Positions 1-7,278 of a DNA stretch of 19,096 bases are shown here, one piece after another (the first letter of the stretch is position 1; every line of letters starts with the position of its first letter). The translations under genes and the position numbers were made by a program. The DNA lies in assembly GCA_021775835.1 (NCBI GenBank), contig JAJFHC010000100.1:1-19096 (forward strand), in the 5' to 3' direction. The notes under the pieces are model-generated. The model saw only the letters and a list, made by a program, of their open reading frames with translations. It was not told the origin of the DNA and ran no database searches. The DNA comes from Hyphomicrobiales bacterium. Its GTDB lineage: Bacteria; Pseudomonadota; Alphaproteobacteria; Rhizobiales; JAJFHC01.

Positions 1-51
1 TCATGCCGCCGGAGTCAAGCCGGTCTGCTCATGCCCCTCACATCAATCGCC

Positions 52-98
52 ACAATCGGCCACACAGGCTTTACGGCACAGCCTGTGTGGCCGATTGT
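52..98. repeat. Perfect 19-bp inverted repeat (hairpin) ahead of the DehI-like gene
   Basis: The left arm ACAATCGGCCACACAGGCT (52-70) is exactly complementary to the right arm at 80-98, with a 9-base loop TTACGGCAC. Beyond one mismatch (51/99) pairing can resume at 50/100 and 48/102. No T-run follows on the plus strand and no A-run precedes it, so it is not a standard intrinsic terminator. It could be an extragenic palindrome, a rho-assisted terminator of a gene left of the window, or a leader structure of the gene starting near 135. The function is unknown; the structure itself is certain. Confidence 0.85.
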
Positions 99-134
99 AG
101 TGCAAGGTCCAAACAAGCTCCGCGACACCGCCCC

Positions 135-1013
135 ATGCTGAAACGCCTCAAGCCCGACCCCGTCCCCTCCATCAACCCGGTACCCGAATACCGTGTCGAG
201 GGCCGCCGCAAGGAACTCTACGAGGCCACCAAGCAGGTGCTGCAAGTGCCCTGGATGGGCGTCGTGACCATGGCCCTGGCGGATTATCAGGAATTCTACG
301 AGGTCCTCTGGCAGACCGCGCGCCCGATCATGCAAAGCGCTGAAGCCATTGAGGCCTGCCGGGTCCTCAGGGCGGAGATCGAAGCGGAAATCACAAAACT
401 CAACCCGCCGAAACGCATTGGAACGCTGGAGAATATCGGTTACTCGCCGCGCGAAACCGACACCATCCGGCAGGCCATCGACGTCTTCTCCCACGGCAAT
501 TTTCTCTACACCATGATGGCAACGTTTTCGCGCTTGGCTCTGGAAGAGGGCAGGCTCCCCGATCACAAGGAGGCCAAAGCGTTCGACGGACGTCATGCAC
601 CAGATGTCGACGTGCCATTCGTCCTGGTGGAAGAACACCATGCCGACGATCAGACGAGACAGGTCTATGCCTCGATCCGCGAGACGCTCGGCCTGCCGTT
701 CGTGAACACCGACTACCGGGCGCTGGCCCGCTGGCCAAGCTACTTCAGGATAGCCTGGGGCGATCTGGCACCGGTTGCCAAGACAAAACCCTACGAGGAA
801 ATTGTCGCCAAGCTGCACCACCGCTTCGTCGAGGAGGCCATTGCCCTGCCGAACCCGACGGGAGCGCCAGCAGATGCCTTAAAACAGGCAGCCGAGCGTT
901 CCGCATCGCTCGCCGAGGTGCTGGAGGTAAACCGGCTGTTCCAGTGGCTGCTGCCGGGCCTGATCGTCAATGTCGCCTATTTCAGAGAGCAGCTCCGAGA
1001 AGATGGTGCCTGA
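135..1013 (+). CDS. DehI-family (group I) 2-haloacid dehalogenase homologue
   Basis: The 292-residue product resembles the DehI family, the cofactor-free group I 2-haloacid dehalogenases that hydrolyse D- and L-2-haloalkanoates by direct attack of water. The length is close to the roughly 296 residues of Pseudomonas putida PP3 DehI. The family's internal duplication is visible: residues 29-66 (LYEATKQVLQVPW...) and 178-215 (VYASIRETLGLPF...) are repeats. The TDYRALARWP motif puts Asp193 where I align the catalytic Asp189 of DehI, followed by the conserved LAPVAKTKPYEE segment. The start is uncertain. ATG 135 is chosen because the frame upstream runs through the hairpin at 52-98 and does not look like protein, but no clear Shine-Dalgarno precedes it. 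The gene stands alone, convergent with the LysR gene 35 bases away. Substrate is unproven, since many family members are only annotated by homology. Confidence 0.85.
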   Translation: MLKRLKPDPVPSINPVPEYRVEGRRKELYEATKQVLQVPWMGVVTMALADYQEFYEVLWQTARPIMQSAEAIEACRVLRAEIEAEITKLNPPKRIGTLENIGYSPRETDTIRQAIDVFSHGNFLYTMMATFSRLALEEGRLPDHKEAKAFDGRHAPDVDVPFVLVEEHHADDQTRQVYASIRETLGLPFVNTDYRALARWPSYFRIAWGDLAPVAKTKPYEEIVAKLHHRFVEEAIALPNPTGAPADALKQAAERSASLAEVLEVNRLFQWLLPGLIVNVAYFREQLREDGA

Positions 1014-1048
1014 AGCGGGAAGGTGCCGATATCAGGGCCAGCACCCGT

Positions 1049-1936
1049 TCAATGTGAACGCTCTACCGCGTTCCGAGCGTGTAATGCCGCCTTGCGAATG
1101 GCATCCGCCATTGCCGATACCAACGGTGCAGGCGCCTTGGGGTTGACAAGAATGGTGCGTTGCGACGGCTCAAGGGGAGGGAAACCATCCGCCGCTGAGA
1201 GCACTTTCATACCCGCTTCAAGATTGCTTTCCGGCAGCGCGCCGACCGCAAGCCCCGACCGTATGGCCGCTCTCACACTCCCGAAACTTTCACTCAGATA
1301 AGCAATCTTCCAGGTTCGGCCGGCGCGATCCAGGGCGTCGGCCGGCATGTCGCGCCACCAGCAGGTGCGATCGAGGATGGCCAGTGGAACCGGCTCGTCC
1401 CCCGCCAGACTGAAGGCGTCACCGCCAGCCCAGACCGTCGGTTCGGAAGAAAACACATCACCGTCGATCGCCGTTGATCCGGAACAAACGGCAACATCCA
1501 GGTCATTGTTGCGAACCGCATCGGCAAACCGGGACGTGCAGCCGGAACGGGCAAAGATCTCCACATCCGGATGGGTGTTGGCAAAATCGACCAGGACACG
1601 TTCCAGGATCGTGTCGTTGTAGTCGTCGGGGATGCCGACACGGATGCGTCCGCGAAGTGAACCGGCAAACAGCGCCCCGACCCGCTGCATTTCCGATAAC
1701 GCCCGGGATGCAGCCGGTAGCAGTTTGCGCCCGTCTTCCGTGAGAATCATCCCGCGCGCCTGCCGCTCGAACAGGCGCACGCACAGGGTGTCCTCCAGTT
1801 TTCGGATCTGGACACTGACGGCTGACTGAGTTCGGCCCAGCATGGCTGCCGCGTGCGTTACGTTCTCACACTCGACAACAACCAGGAAGGTTTTCAAGAG
1901 CTCGCTGCTGGGAACTAAGCGTTCGATTTTATTCAT
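1049..1936 (-). CDS. LysR-family transcriptional regulator
   Basis: This 295-residue protein has the LysR-type layout. The N-terminal winged helix-turn-helix lies at about residues 12-70 (VTHAAAMLGRTQSAVSVQIRK is the helix-turn-helix, then LEDTLCVRLFERQARGMILTEDGRKLL). It is followed by a linker helix and a periplasmic-binding-protein-like effector domain from about residue 95 (GRIRVGIPDDYNDTILE). ATG 1936 is preceded by a TGAGA-type ribosome site. The gene is divergent from the TauE/SafE exporter with 80 bases between start codons, the classic arrangement in which a LysR protein controls the neighbouring gene and itself. The effector cannot be read from sequence. A sulfonate-, sulfite- or other anion-related signal is suggested only by the neighbour. 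Confidence 0.93.
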   Translation of the reverse strand: MNKIERLVPSSELLKTFLVVVECENVTHAAAMLGRTQSAVSVQIRKLEDTLCVRLFERQARGMILTEDGRKLLPAASRALSEMQRVGALFAGSLRGRIRVGIPDDYNDTILERVLVDFANTHPDVEIFARSGCTSRFADAVRNNDLDVAVCSGSTAIDGDVFSSEPTVWAGGDAFSLAGDEPVPLAILDRTCWWRDMPADALDRAGRTWKIAYLSESFGSVRAAIRSGLAVGALPESNLEAGMKVLSAADGFPPLEPSQRTILVNPKAPAPLVSAMADAIRKAALHARNAVERSH

Positions 1937-2016
1937 GTCTCATATCATAACAATTCATTTTTTCGATAGCAACTCGATGGTTATGGTCCGGTCCCTGGCA
2001 AAGCAAAGGAGCTGGC
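1937..2016. promoter_or_regulatory. Divergent control region between LysR gene and TauE/SafE gene
   Basis: These 80 bases separate two divergent start codons and must hold both promoters and probably the LysR operator. The left half is markedly A/T-rich (AACAATTCATTTTTTCGATA region, 1950-1971). I could not pick a convincing LysR T-N11-A dyad or a -35/-10 pair. The only clear element is the AAAGGAG ribosome site at 2005-2011, five bases before the ATG at 2017. Confidence 0.4.
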
Positions 2017-2772
2017 ATGACCCTGGAAACCGTAATATTTCTTATTGGAATTGGCCTGTTCGGAGGGGCCTGGAATGCGATCGCAGGTGGCGCGACCCTG
2101 TTTACCTTTCCAGCCCTCATGGCCGCCGGACTGCCGCCAGTCGTGGCCAACGCAACCAATTATCTCGCCATGCTTCCGTCCAACGCCGCCGCCCTGCCGG
2201 CGTACCGCCGGGAACTGAAAACTGTCGGCTCGGCGATCTGGCCATTGCTCGCGGTATCCGGGCTTGGGGCCATTGCAGGCTCAATCCTGCTGCTGTTTTC
2301 GGAACAGGCTCTCTTTGTTTCCCTGATTCCCTTTCTCATTCTCCTGGCGACCGGGTTGTTCGCTTTCGGTGAACGCATACGGCAAGCGCTCATTGTCCGG
2401 ACACAGGGCCGGCCCACTGGATTTCTGCTCTACGGCGCGTTGTTCATTTTCTCCATCTATGGCGGCTACTTCGGTGCCGGGCTGGGGATTATTCTGCTGG
2501 CGATTGCCCAACTGATGGGCTTTGCCTCTTTTCACGTCGCCAACAGCATCAAGAATCTGCTGGCCACAAGTTTTACCATTCTGAGCATTCTGGTGTTTGG
2601 CGTCGGCGGTCTCATCGCCTGGCCGGAAGCCGCCTGCATGATGTGCGGCAGCACCGCAGGTGGTTTTCTCGGGGGCTGCTACGCGAAACTGGTAAATGAG
2701 AAGTTCCTGCGTATTGGCGTCATCGCCTTCGGCCTGGTGCTGTCGTCAGTCTACTTTTTTCGATCGTTTTAG
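2017..2772 (+). CDS. TauE/SafE (sulfite exporter/TSUP) family membrane protein
   Basis: The 251-residue, very hydrophobic protein has about eight membrane helices and the family's duplicated small-residue-rich pattern. The first helix carries GLFGGAWNAIAGGATLFTFPALMAAGLPPVVANATN (about residues 12-48). A related half follows at YGGYFGAGLGIILLAIAQLMGF (about 148-169), with HVANSIKNLLATSF as the family-typical second repeat. TSUP proteins are inner-membrane anion transporters, often exporting sulfite or sulfoacetate, though many members have other or unknown substrates. The start has a strong AAAGGAG site. It is divergent from the LysR gene and followed after 12 bases by the remains of a DMT transporter. 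Family assignment is strong; substrate is unknown. Confidence 0.9.
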   Translation: MTLETVIFLIGIGLFGGAWNAIAGGATLFTFPALMAAGLPPVVANATNYLAMLPSNAAALPAYRRELKTVGSAIWPLLAVSGLGAIAGSILLLFSEQALFVSLIPFLILLATGLFAFGERIRQALIVRTQGRPTGFLLYGALFIFSIYGGYFGAGLGIILLAIAQLMGFASFHVANSIKNLLATSFTILSILVFGVGGLIAWPEAACMMCGSTAGGFLGGCYAKLVNEKFLRIGVIAFGLVLSSVYFFRSF

Positions 2773-2784
2773 AAAGGAAGTAAA

Positions 2785-3568
2785 TTGCTTGCGGATTTGC
2801 GCTGGGCGATAAGTTTCTGTTGCATTCTTCCCGTCGCCTTGGCCCTCAAGGTGAAATGGCCCGCACGAGAAGACTGGGCCGGCGTCGTGACACTGGGAGT
2901 ATTGTTCTTCGGGCTGTTCTTCGTATTTTACAATCTGGCGCTCGGGTACACGACCGCAGCGCGCGCAAGCCTGGCTTTTATCGACATTGCCGTTGCAGAC
3001 CATGGTGGTCGGTGCGCTGCTGAGAATTGAACCGCTGACGGTGCGCAAAACAGCCGGTGTGGCGATCGCAACGCTCGGTGTTTTTGCAGCCCTTGCAACG
3101 GATGCAGCCTCGGCACCGCCCGGCGCCTGGCGCGGTGAACTCATCATGACCACGGCCGTCCTGTGCATGGCCTTCTACAACGTCTGGTCGCGCCCCTTCA
3201 TGGACCGTTCCAGTCCCCTGGGCTTCCTGACCGTCGGCATGGGTGCCGGTGCTTTGGTTCTGGTTGTCATCGCTATCGCCAGTCAACGCATCGCCGTGCT
3301 TGGCGCTTTCGATACGCCATACTGGATCGCCGGGCTTTATCTGGGCGTCGGCGGCGGCGCACTCGCGTTCATTCTATGGGTGCTGGCCCTGAAACATGCC
3401 TCGCCAACCCGCGTTGCAAACACCATGACGCTAAACCCGATTGCCGCCGCCCTGCTGGCGGCCCAGCTTGTCGGTGAGCCGATCACGGTGAACCTGGTCG
3501 CGGGAATGGGCACAGTGCTAGCGGGTATCTGGTTGGCAACGACAAAGGCGGGCGCAGTTCATCAGTGA
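2785..3568 (+). pseudogene. DMT/EamA-family transporter, 5'-truncated and frameshifted
   Basis: Two overlapping frames encode one EamA transporter. The first, from about 2785 (TTG behind AGAAAGGAAG), gives LRWAISFCCILPVALAL...FYNLALGYTTAARASLA. The second continues as LSTLPLQTMVVGALL...VNLVAGMGTVLAGIWLAT up to 3568. Removing one T from the run at 2976-2979 joins them without loss as ...ASLALSTLPLQTMVVG, so this is a +1 insertion in a short homopolymer. The product would also lack the usual first membrane helix (about 35 residues), because homology begins straight after the exporter's stop codon. DMT proteins normally have ten helices and about 290 residues. Two independent defects favour a decaying gene, though the frameshift alone could be a sequencing error. 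It probably once formed a transport operon with the upstream exporter gene. Confidence 0.85.
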
Positions 3569-3590
3569 TAACAACGGATCAACTCAGTCC

Positions 3591-4427
3591 TCACGCCCCG
3601 CTCTGCCGCCTGACCCGTGTCGTCGCCACGAACACCACCACGAACATCCCCGACATCAGCAACACAATCGTCGGTGCCGGGGCGCTGTCGATGTAGAAGC
3701 TTGCATAGACGCCGAAGAACGACGACACCACGGCAATGGCGAGCGCGATCAGCAGCATGCGCTCGAACCGGTCGGTAAGCAGGAAGGCGATGGCGCCAGG
3801 CGCGACCAGCAGGGCGATGGCCAGGATGATGCCGACCGCCTTGAGGGCGCCGACGATGGTCAGCGACAGGATCGAGAGCAGGCCGTAGTGCAGGAGCCGA
3901 ACCGGCAGGCCGATGGCACGCGCCTGTTGCGGATCGAAGGAATGCAGCAGCAGGTCACGCCATTTCAGTGCGATGATGCCGGAAACGATAACGGCGATCG
4001 TGCCGCTCTCAGCGACGTCTCCCCAGGACACACCCAGCATGTTACCGAACAGGATGTGGTCGAGGTGAATGTCTGTGGTGATCTTGGTGTAAAGCACGAT
4101 CCCCAGACCGAACATGCCCGAGAACACCACTCCCATGACCGTGTCTTCCTTGACCCGGCTGTTCTCCTTCAGGAAGCCCGTCGCCAGAGCACAGGTCATG
4201 CCGGCCCCGAAGGCGCCGATCGCCAGCGGTATGCCGGCGACGTAGGCGAGCACCACGCCGGGCAGCACCGCATGCGAGATGGCATCGCCCATGAGCGACC
4301 AGCCTTTTAGCACCAGGAAACACGAGAGCAGGGCAGCCGGCACCGCCACAAGAACTGAAATCACGAACGCCTGCTGCATGAAAGGCAGAATGAATGGAAA
4401 CGACAGGGTTTCGAGGAAACCGTTCAT
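3591..4427 (-). CDS. sitD: Manganese/iron ABC transporter permease (SitD-like)
   Basis: This 278-residue membrane protein belongs to the ABC-3 family of metal permeases. The GWSLMGDAISHAVLPGV signature lies near residues 42-58, followed by alternating hydrophobic helices. The KWRDLLLHSFDPQQARAIGLP segment is the typical cytoplasmic coupling region that contacts the ATPase. It is the last gene of the sit operon. Its ATG overlaps the stop of the preceding permease gene in a shared ATGA (4424-4427), implying translational coupling. The two different permeases probably form a heterodimeric channel. It ends 22 bases from the convergent DMT pseudogene. No clear intrinsic terminator is visible. The permease family is certain; the D designation comes from gene order. 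Confidence 0.92.
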   Translation of the reverse strand: MNGFLETLSFPFILPFMQQAFVISVLVAVPAALLSCFLVLKGWSLMGDAISHAVLPGVVLAYVAGIPLAIGAFGAGMTCALATGFLKENSRVKEDTVMGVVFSGMFGLGIVLYTKITTDIHLDHILFGNMLGVSWGDVAESGTIAVIVSGIIALKWRDLLLHSFDPQQARAIGLPVRLLHYGLLSILSLTIVGALKAVGIILAIALLVAPGAIAFLLTDRFERMLLIALAIAVVSSFFGVYASFYIDSAPAPTIVLLMSGMFVVVFVATTRVRRQSGA

Positions 4428-5296
4428 GCCGGCAGATCCCCCCGTGGTTCCAGGACCGCGCGGCCCCGACGCCTGGCGGCGATCATGCCATGCTTGGGTG
4501 CGAGGAAGAATGCGGTCAGGAAAGCTGCCGTCTGCAGCACCACGATGACACCGCCGGTCGCTCCGTCGAGAAAATAGCTGATATAAGCGCCGACGAAACT
4601 CGATACAGCCCCGATGGCGACGCTGATCATGATCAGGCGCGGAAACCGGTCGGTCAGCAGGTAGGCCGTTGCCCCCGGCGTCACCACCATGGCGATCACC
4701 AGAAACGCACCAACCGTCTGCAGGGCGGCCACCGTGCAGGCGCTGAGCAGGGTGAAGAACAGACCCTTCAGAAAGAGCGGATTGAGACCGATCGAGCGGG
4801 CGTGGTTTTCATCGAAGAAGGTGACCATCAGGTCTTTCCACTTCAACATCAGAATCGTCAGCGAGACCCCGGAGATGATCACCAGTTGCAGGGTGTCGCC
4901 CGGCGTGATCGCCAGCACGTTCCCCAGCACGATGGTCTGGATGTTCACGGAAGTGGGCGACAGCGACACCATGAACAGGCCGAGCCCGAAAAAGGACGTG
5001 AAGATCAGCCCGATGATGGCGTCTTCCTTCAGTTTGGTGCGCTGGTTCAGGAACAGCATGGCGGCCGCCGCCAGGCCGCCGGCGATGAACGCCCCGAAGG
5101 CGAACGGCAGGCCGAGCATGTAGGCACCGGCAACGCCTGGCACGATCGAATGGGAAAGGGCGTCGCCGATCAGCGACCAGCCTTTCAGCATGAGATAGGC
5201 CGACAGAAACGCGCAGACTGCCCCGACCAGGGCGCTCACCCACATGGCATTGACCATGTAGTTGTAGCCGAACGGTTCGGTCAGGGCGGCAATCAT
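4424..5296 (-). CDS. sitC: Manganese/iron ABC transporter permease (SitC-like)
   Basis: The 290-residue product is an ABC-3-family inner-membrane permease with the signature [21 protein letters not shown] near residues 39-59. It also has a coupling segment [21 protein letters not shown] and a helix with [15 protein letters not shown], also present in its partner. It shares clear similarity with the downstream permease, so the pair arose by duplication. The start overlaps the ATPase stop by 4 bases (5293-5296). A long open frame on the opposite strand is only a shadow of this gene. It works with the ATPase and the periplasmic binding protein encoded upstream. Confidence 0.92.
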   Translation of the reverse strand: MIAALTEPFGYNYMVNAMWVSALVGAVCAFLSAYLMLKGWSLIGDALSHSIVPGVAGAYMLGLPFAFGAFIAGGLAAAAMLFLNQRTKLKEDAIIGLIFTSFFGLGLFMVSLSPTSVNIQTIVLGNVLAITPGDTLQLVIISGVSLTILMLKWKDLMVTFFDENHARSIGLNPLFLKGLFFTLLSACTVAALQTVGAFLVIAMVVTPGATAYLLTDRFPRLIMISVAIGAVSSFVGAYISYFLDGATGGVIVVLQTAAFLTAFFLAPKHGMIAARRRGRAVLEPRGDLPA

Positions 5297-6219
5297 GGAC
5301 CACCGCCGCTTGCATCGTTCGGGGAAGCGTCCTGGTCCTCGGGCTGCTCGCCGTAGATCACGAACGGCCGTTCGTCGTCGGTCAAGACGGTCACCTGGCG
5401 CGTATCTTCGTCGTCGTGAAGATCGGCCCCGCCCAGAATGAAGTGGCGCAGGACACCGCCGAACGTCTGTTCGAGGTTGGACTGGGTGAACACATCTGCA
5501 GTCTTGCCGGCAGCCAGTACAGTTTGGTTGATCAGCACCGCCCGGTCGCAGAACTCAGGCACGGACCCCAGGTTATGGGTCGAGACCAGTATCACCCGGC
5601 CTTCGTCCCTGAGCGAGCGCAACAGGATGATGATGGCGGCTTCGGTTTTCACGTCGACCCCGGTAAACGGTTCGTCGAGCAGGATCACCTGGCCTTCCTG
5701 GGCAAGCGCGCGGGCGAGAAACACCCGCTTTTTCTGTCCGCCCGAAAGCTCGCCGATCTGGCGGTCGCGGTAGTCGCTCATGCCGACCCGCTCGAGCGCC
5801 GAATCCACCAGTTCCCGGTCGCGGGGTTTTGCGATGCGCATGAAGTTCATGTGGCCGTAGCGGCCCATCATCACCACGTCCTCGACCAGGACCGGAAAAT
5901 TCCAGTCCACATCCTCGCTTTGGGGCACATAAGCCACTGTGTTGCGGGAAAGCGCCCGGCCGGCATCTTCGCCGAGCACCGATACTGACCCTTGCGCCAG
6001 CGGCACAAAGCCCATGATCGCCTTGAACATGGTCGACTTGCCGCTGCCGTTGACGCCTACAAGAGCGGTGATCGTGCCACGCGGTATCTCGAAGCTGGCA
6101 TTGCGCAAGGCAGTATGACCATTGCGGTAGGTGACGGTGATGTCGTCGATCTCAAGCCCCGGCCCTCTTGCCGCATCGGTACCCGATGCAGCGATCGCCG
6201 GGGTGCTGATCTGGTTCAT
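5293..6219 (-). CDS. sitB: Manganese/iron ABC transporter ATP-binding protein (SitB-like)
   Basis: This 308-residue ATPase has a complete nucleotide-binding domain. Walker A is GVNGSGKS (55-62), the Q-loop glutamine is Gln100 in [14 protein letters not shown], the signature is LSGGQ (158-162), Walker B is VILLDEP (178-184) and the switch histidine is His215 in STHN. The VPQ-x-DVDWxFP form is typical of Mn/Zn/Fe ABC-3 ATPases. About 60 residues beyond the usual domain form an acidic, probably disordered C-terminus ([22 protein letters not shown]) with no motif I recognise. Both ends overlap neighbouring genes by ATGA. It powers import of the metal captured by the upstream binding protein. Confidence 0.94.
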   Translation of the reverse strand: MNQISTPAIAASGTDAARGPGLEIDDITVTYRNGHTALRNASFEIPRGTITALVGVNGSGKSTMFKAIMGFVPLAQGSVSVLGEDAGRALSRNTVAYVPQSEDVDWNFPVLVEDVVMMGRYGHMNFMRIAKPRDRELVDSALERVGMSDYRDRQIGELSGGQKKRVFLARALAQEGQVILLDEPFTGVDVKTEAAIIILLRSLRDEGRVILVSTHNLGSVPEFCDRAVLINQTVLAAGKTADVFTQSNLEQTFGGVLRHFILGGADLHDDEDTRQVTVLTDDERPFVIYGEQPEDQDASPNDASGGGP

Positions 6220-7109
6220 TGCGAAAGCGCCTTGGCAACGGTCTCGGATGTAACCCGCAACAGATCGAGGAAGGTCGGCACCGCGCCGTCTTTGTCCGTC
6301 AGCGAATCCACATAAAGCACACCGCCATATGCGGCCCCGGTCTCTCGGGCGACCTGTTGGGCGGGATCGGGTGACACCGTGCTTTCACTGAACACGGCCA
6401 CGATATTGTTGGCCCTGACCGCGTCGATTACCTTGCGCACCTGCTGGGGTGTGCCTTGCGCATCGGCATTGATGGGCCACAGGTAAAGTTCTTTCAGGCC
6501 AAAGTCGCGGGCAAGATAACTGAAGGCGCCTTCACTGGTCACGAGCCAGCGCTTTTCTTCCGGGATCGCTTCGATCATCGCCCGGATCGGGGCCGTAACG
6601 GCCTTGATTTTCTCGCTGTAGGCCGCGGCATTCTTGTTATAGTTCTCGGCATTTGACGGGTCGTGTTTCACGAACGCCAGGCGGATGTTTTCCACATAGA
6701 TCAGGGCGTCGGTGGGCGACATCCAGGCATGGGGATTGGGCTTGCCGGTGTAGGGTCCCTCGGCAATGCCCATAGGCTCGACACCATCGGATACAACGGC
6801 GCTGGGCACGTCGCGCAGATTCTGGAAGAACTTCTCGAACCAGAGTTCAAGCCTCAGGCCGTTCCAGAAAATGAGGTCGGCATCGAGGCCCTTGACGATG
6901 TCGCGCGGCGTTGGCTGGTAGTTGTGAATTTCAGCACCGGGCTTGGTAATCGATTCAACGACCGCCGCATCACCTGCAACATTCCTGGCAATATCGGCAA
7001 TCACCGTGAAAGTGGTTATCGCCTTGAATTTCTTGGCGTGTGCGCCTGTGGCCGGCCACAAAATGGCGGCGGCCAGCATCAACGAAAAAAGACGTCCGCG
7101 TAGACTCAT
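6216..7109 (-). CDS. sitA: Periplasmic manganese/iron-binding protein (SitA-like)
   Basis: This 297-residue cluster A-I (cluster 9) metal-binding protein starts with a signal peptide, [25 protein letters not shown], cut before KKFK. The metal ligands expected for Mn/Fe proteins are visible: His62 (EIHNYQPTP), His127 (NPHAWMSP), Glu193 (VTSEGAFSY) and Asp268 (YVDSLTD). Glutamate rather than histidine at the third position, and no His-rich loop, argue against a ZnuA zinc protein. ATG 7109 is preferred over the longer frame from 7157 because it begins a good signal peptide and follows a GCGGAG ribosome site. It is the first gene of the sitABCD operon. A -35 element and a Fur-like site lie 70-95 bases upstream, so repression by metal-loaded Fur/Mur is likely. 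Confidence 0.94.
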   Translation of the reverse strand: MSLRGRLFSLMLAAAILWPATGAHAKKFKAITTFTVIADIARNVAGDAAVVESITKPGAEIHNYQPTPRDIVKGLDADLIFWNGLRLELWFEKFFQNLRDVPSAVVSDGVEPMGIAEGPYTGKPNPHAWMSPTDALIYVENIRLAFVKHDPSNAENYNKNAAAYSEKIKAVTAPIRAMIEAIPEEKRWLVTSEGAFSYLARDFGLKELYLWPINADAQGTPQQVRKVIDAVRANNIVAVFSESTVSPDPAQQVARETGAAYGGVLYVDSLTDKDGAVPTFLDLLRVTSETVAKALSQ

Positions 7110-7153
7110 GAATAACTCCGCAGCCCTATGGCATCCATTGTAGTCAATGGAGT

Positions 7154-7182
7154 TCAATATCGTCCGGCGGGGCTTCTGTCAA
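7154..7182 (-). promoter_or_regulatory. Probable sigma-70 promoter of the sit operon
   Basis: On the minus strand a perfect TTGACA -35 box (7182-7177) is followed, 17 bases on, by TATTGA (7159-7154), a weak -10. Transcription would start near 7147, about 37 bases upstream of the sitA ATG. The Fur-like operator at 7181-7205 abuts and slightly overlaps the -35, a position suited to repression. Confidence 0.55.
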
Positions 7183-7205
7183 TGCAAATGCAAATCGTTC
7201 TCATT
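7181..7205. promoter_or_regulatory. Fur/Mur-box-like operator
   Basis: The stretch from 7181 contains AATGCAAATGCAAATC followed by GTTCTCATT. This resembles classical Fur boxes of the GCAAATGATAATCATTCTCATT kind, with the right half nearly intact and the left carrying a direct repeat ATGCAAATGCAAAT. It lies between sitA and the divergent triple-RidA gene and touches the sit -35 element. In alphaproteobacteria, sit operons are typically repressed by a Mn-responsive Fur homologue (Mur). Which regulator binds here cannot be told. Confidence 0.6.
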
Positions 7206-7214
7206 AAAAACTAG

Positions 7215-7236
7215 ATGAAATTTGCCTGGATTTCAT
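7215..7236. repeat. Operator-like inverted repeat ATGAAAT-N8-ATTTCAT
   Basis: Perfect 7-base arms (7215-7221 and 7230-7236) flank the 8-base spacer TTGCCTGG, with about two helical turns overall. It lies 43 bases upstream of the triple-RidA start codon and just beyond the Fur-like site. It could be an operator for that gene. No regulator is evident, and a 7-bp repeat can arise by chance. Confidence 0.35.
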
Positions 7237-7278
7237 GCATCGTCGGCCTCTTGCAAGCAATTGGACAGGGTGGGAAAC

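Noticed and set aside
15..821. 268-codon minus-strand frame opposite the DehI-like gene
   Set aside because: It lacks recognisable motifs, while the plus strand has clear DehI-family repeats.
1046..1060. Small hairpin CGTTCA-ATG-TGAACG at the LysR gene's stop codon
   Set aside because: It has only 6-bp arms, a 3-base loop and no T-run; too weak to call a terminator.
2976..2989. Programmed ribosomal frameshift in the first DMT gene
   Set aside because: TTTTA could be slippery, but the gene also lacks its first helix and no stimulatory structure is apparent, so simple decay or a read error is likelier.
4394..5356. Long 320-codon plus-strand frame opposite the sitC permease gene
   Set aside because: The product is rich in Arg, Gln, His and Gly with no domain, and the opposite strand encodes a certain permease. 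It is a shadow frame of GC-rich coding DNA.
6216..7109. ZnuA zinc-binding protein
   Set aside because: The third metal ligand is Glu193, not His, and there is no His-rich loop, so Mn/Fe specificity is more likely.
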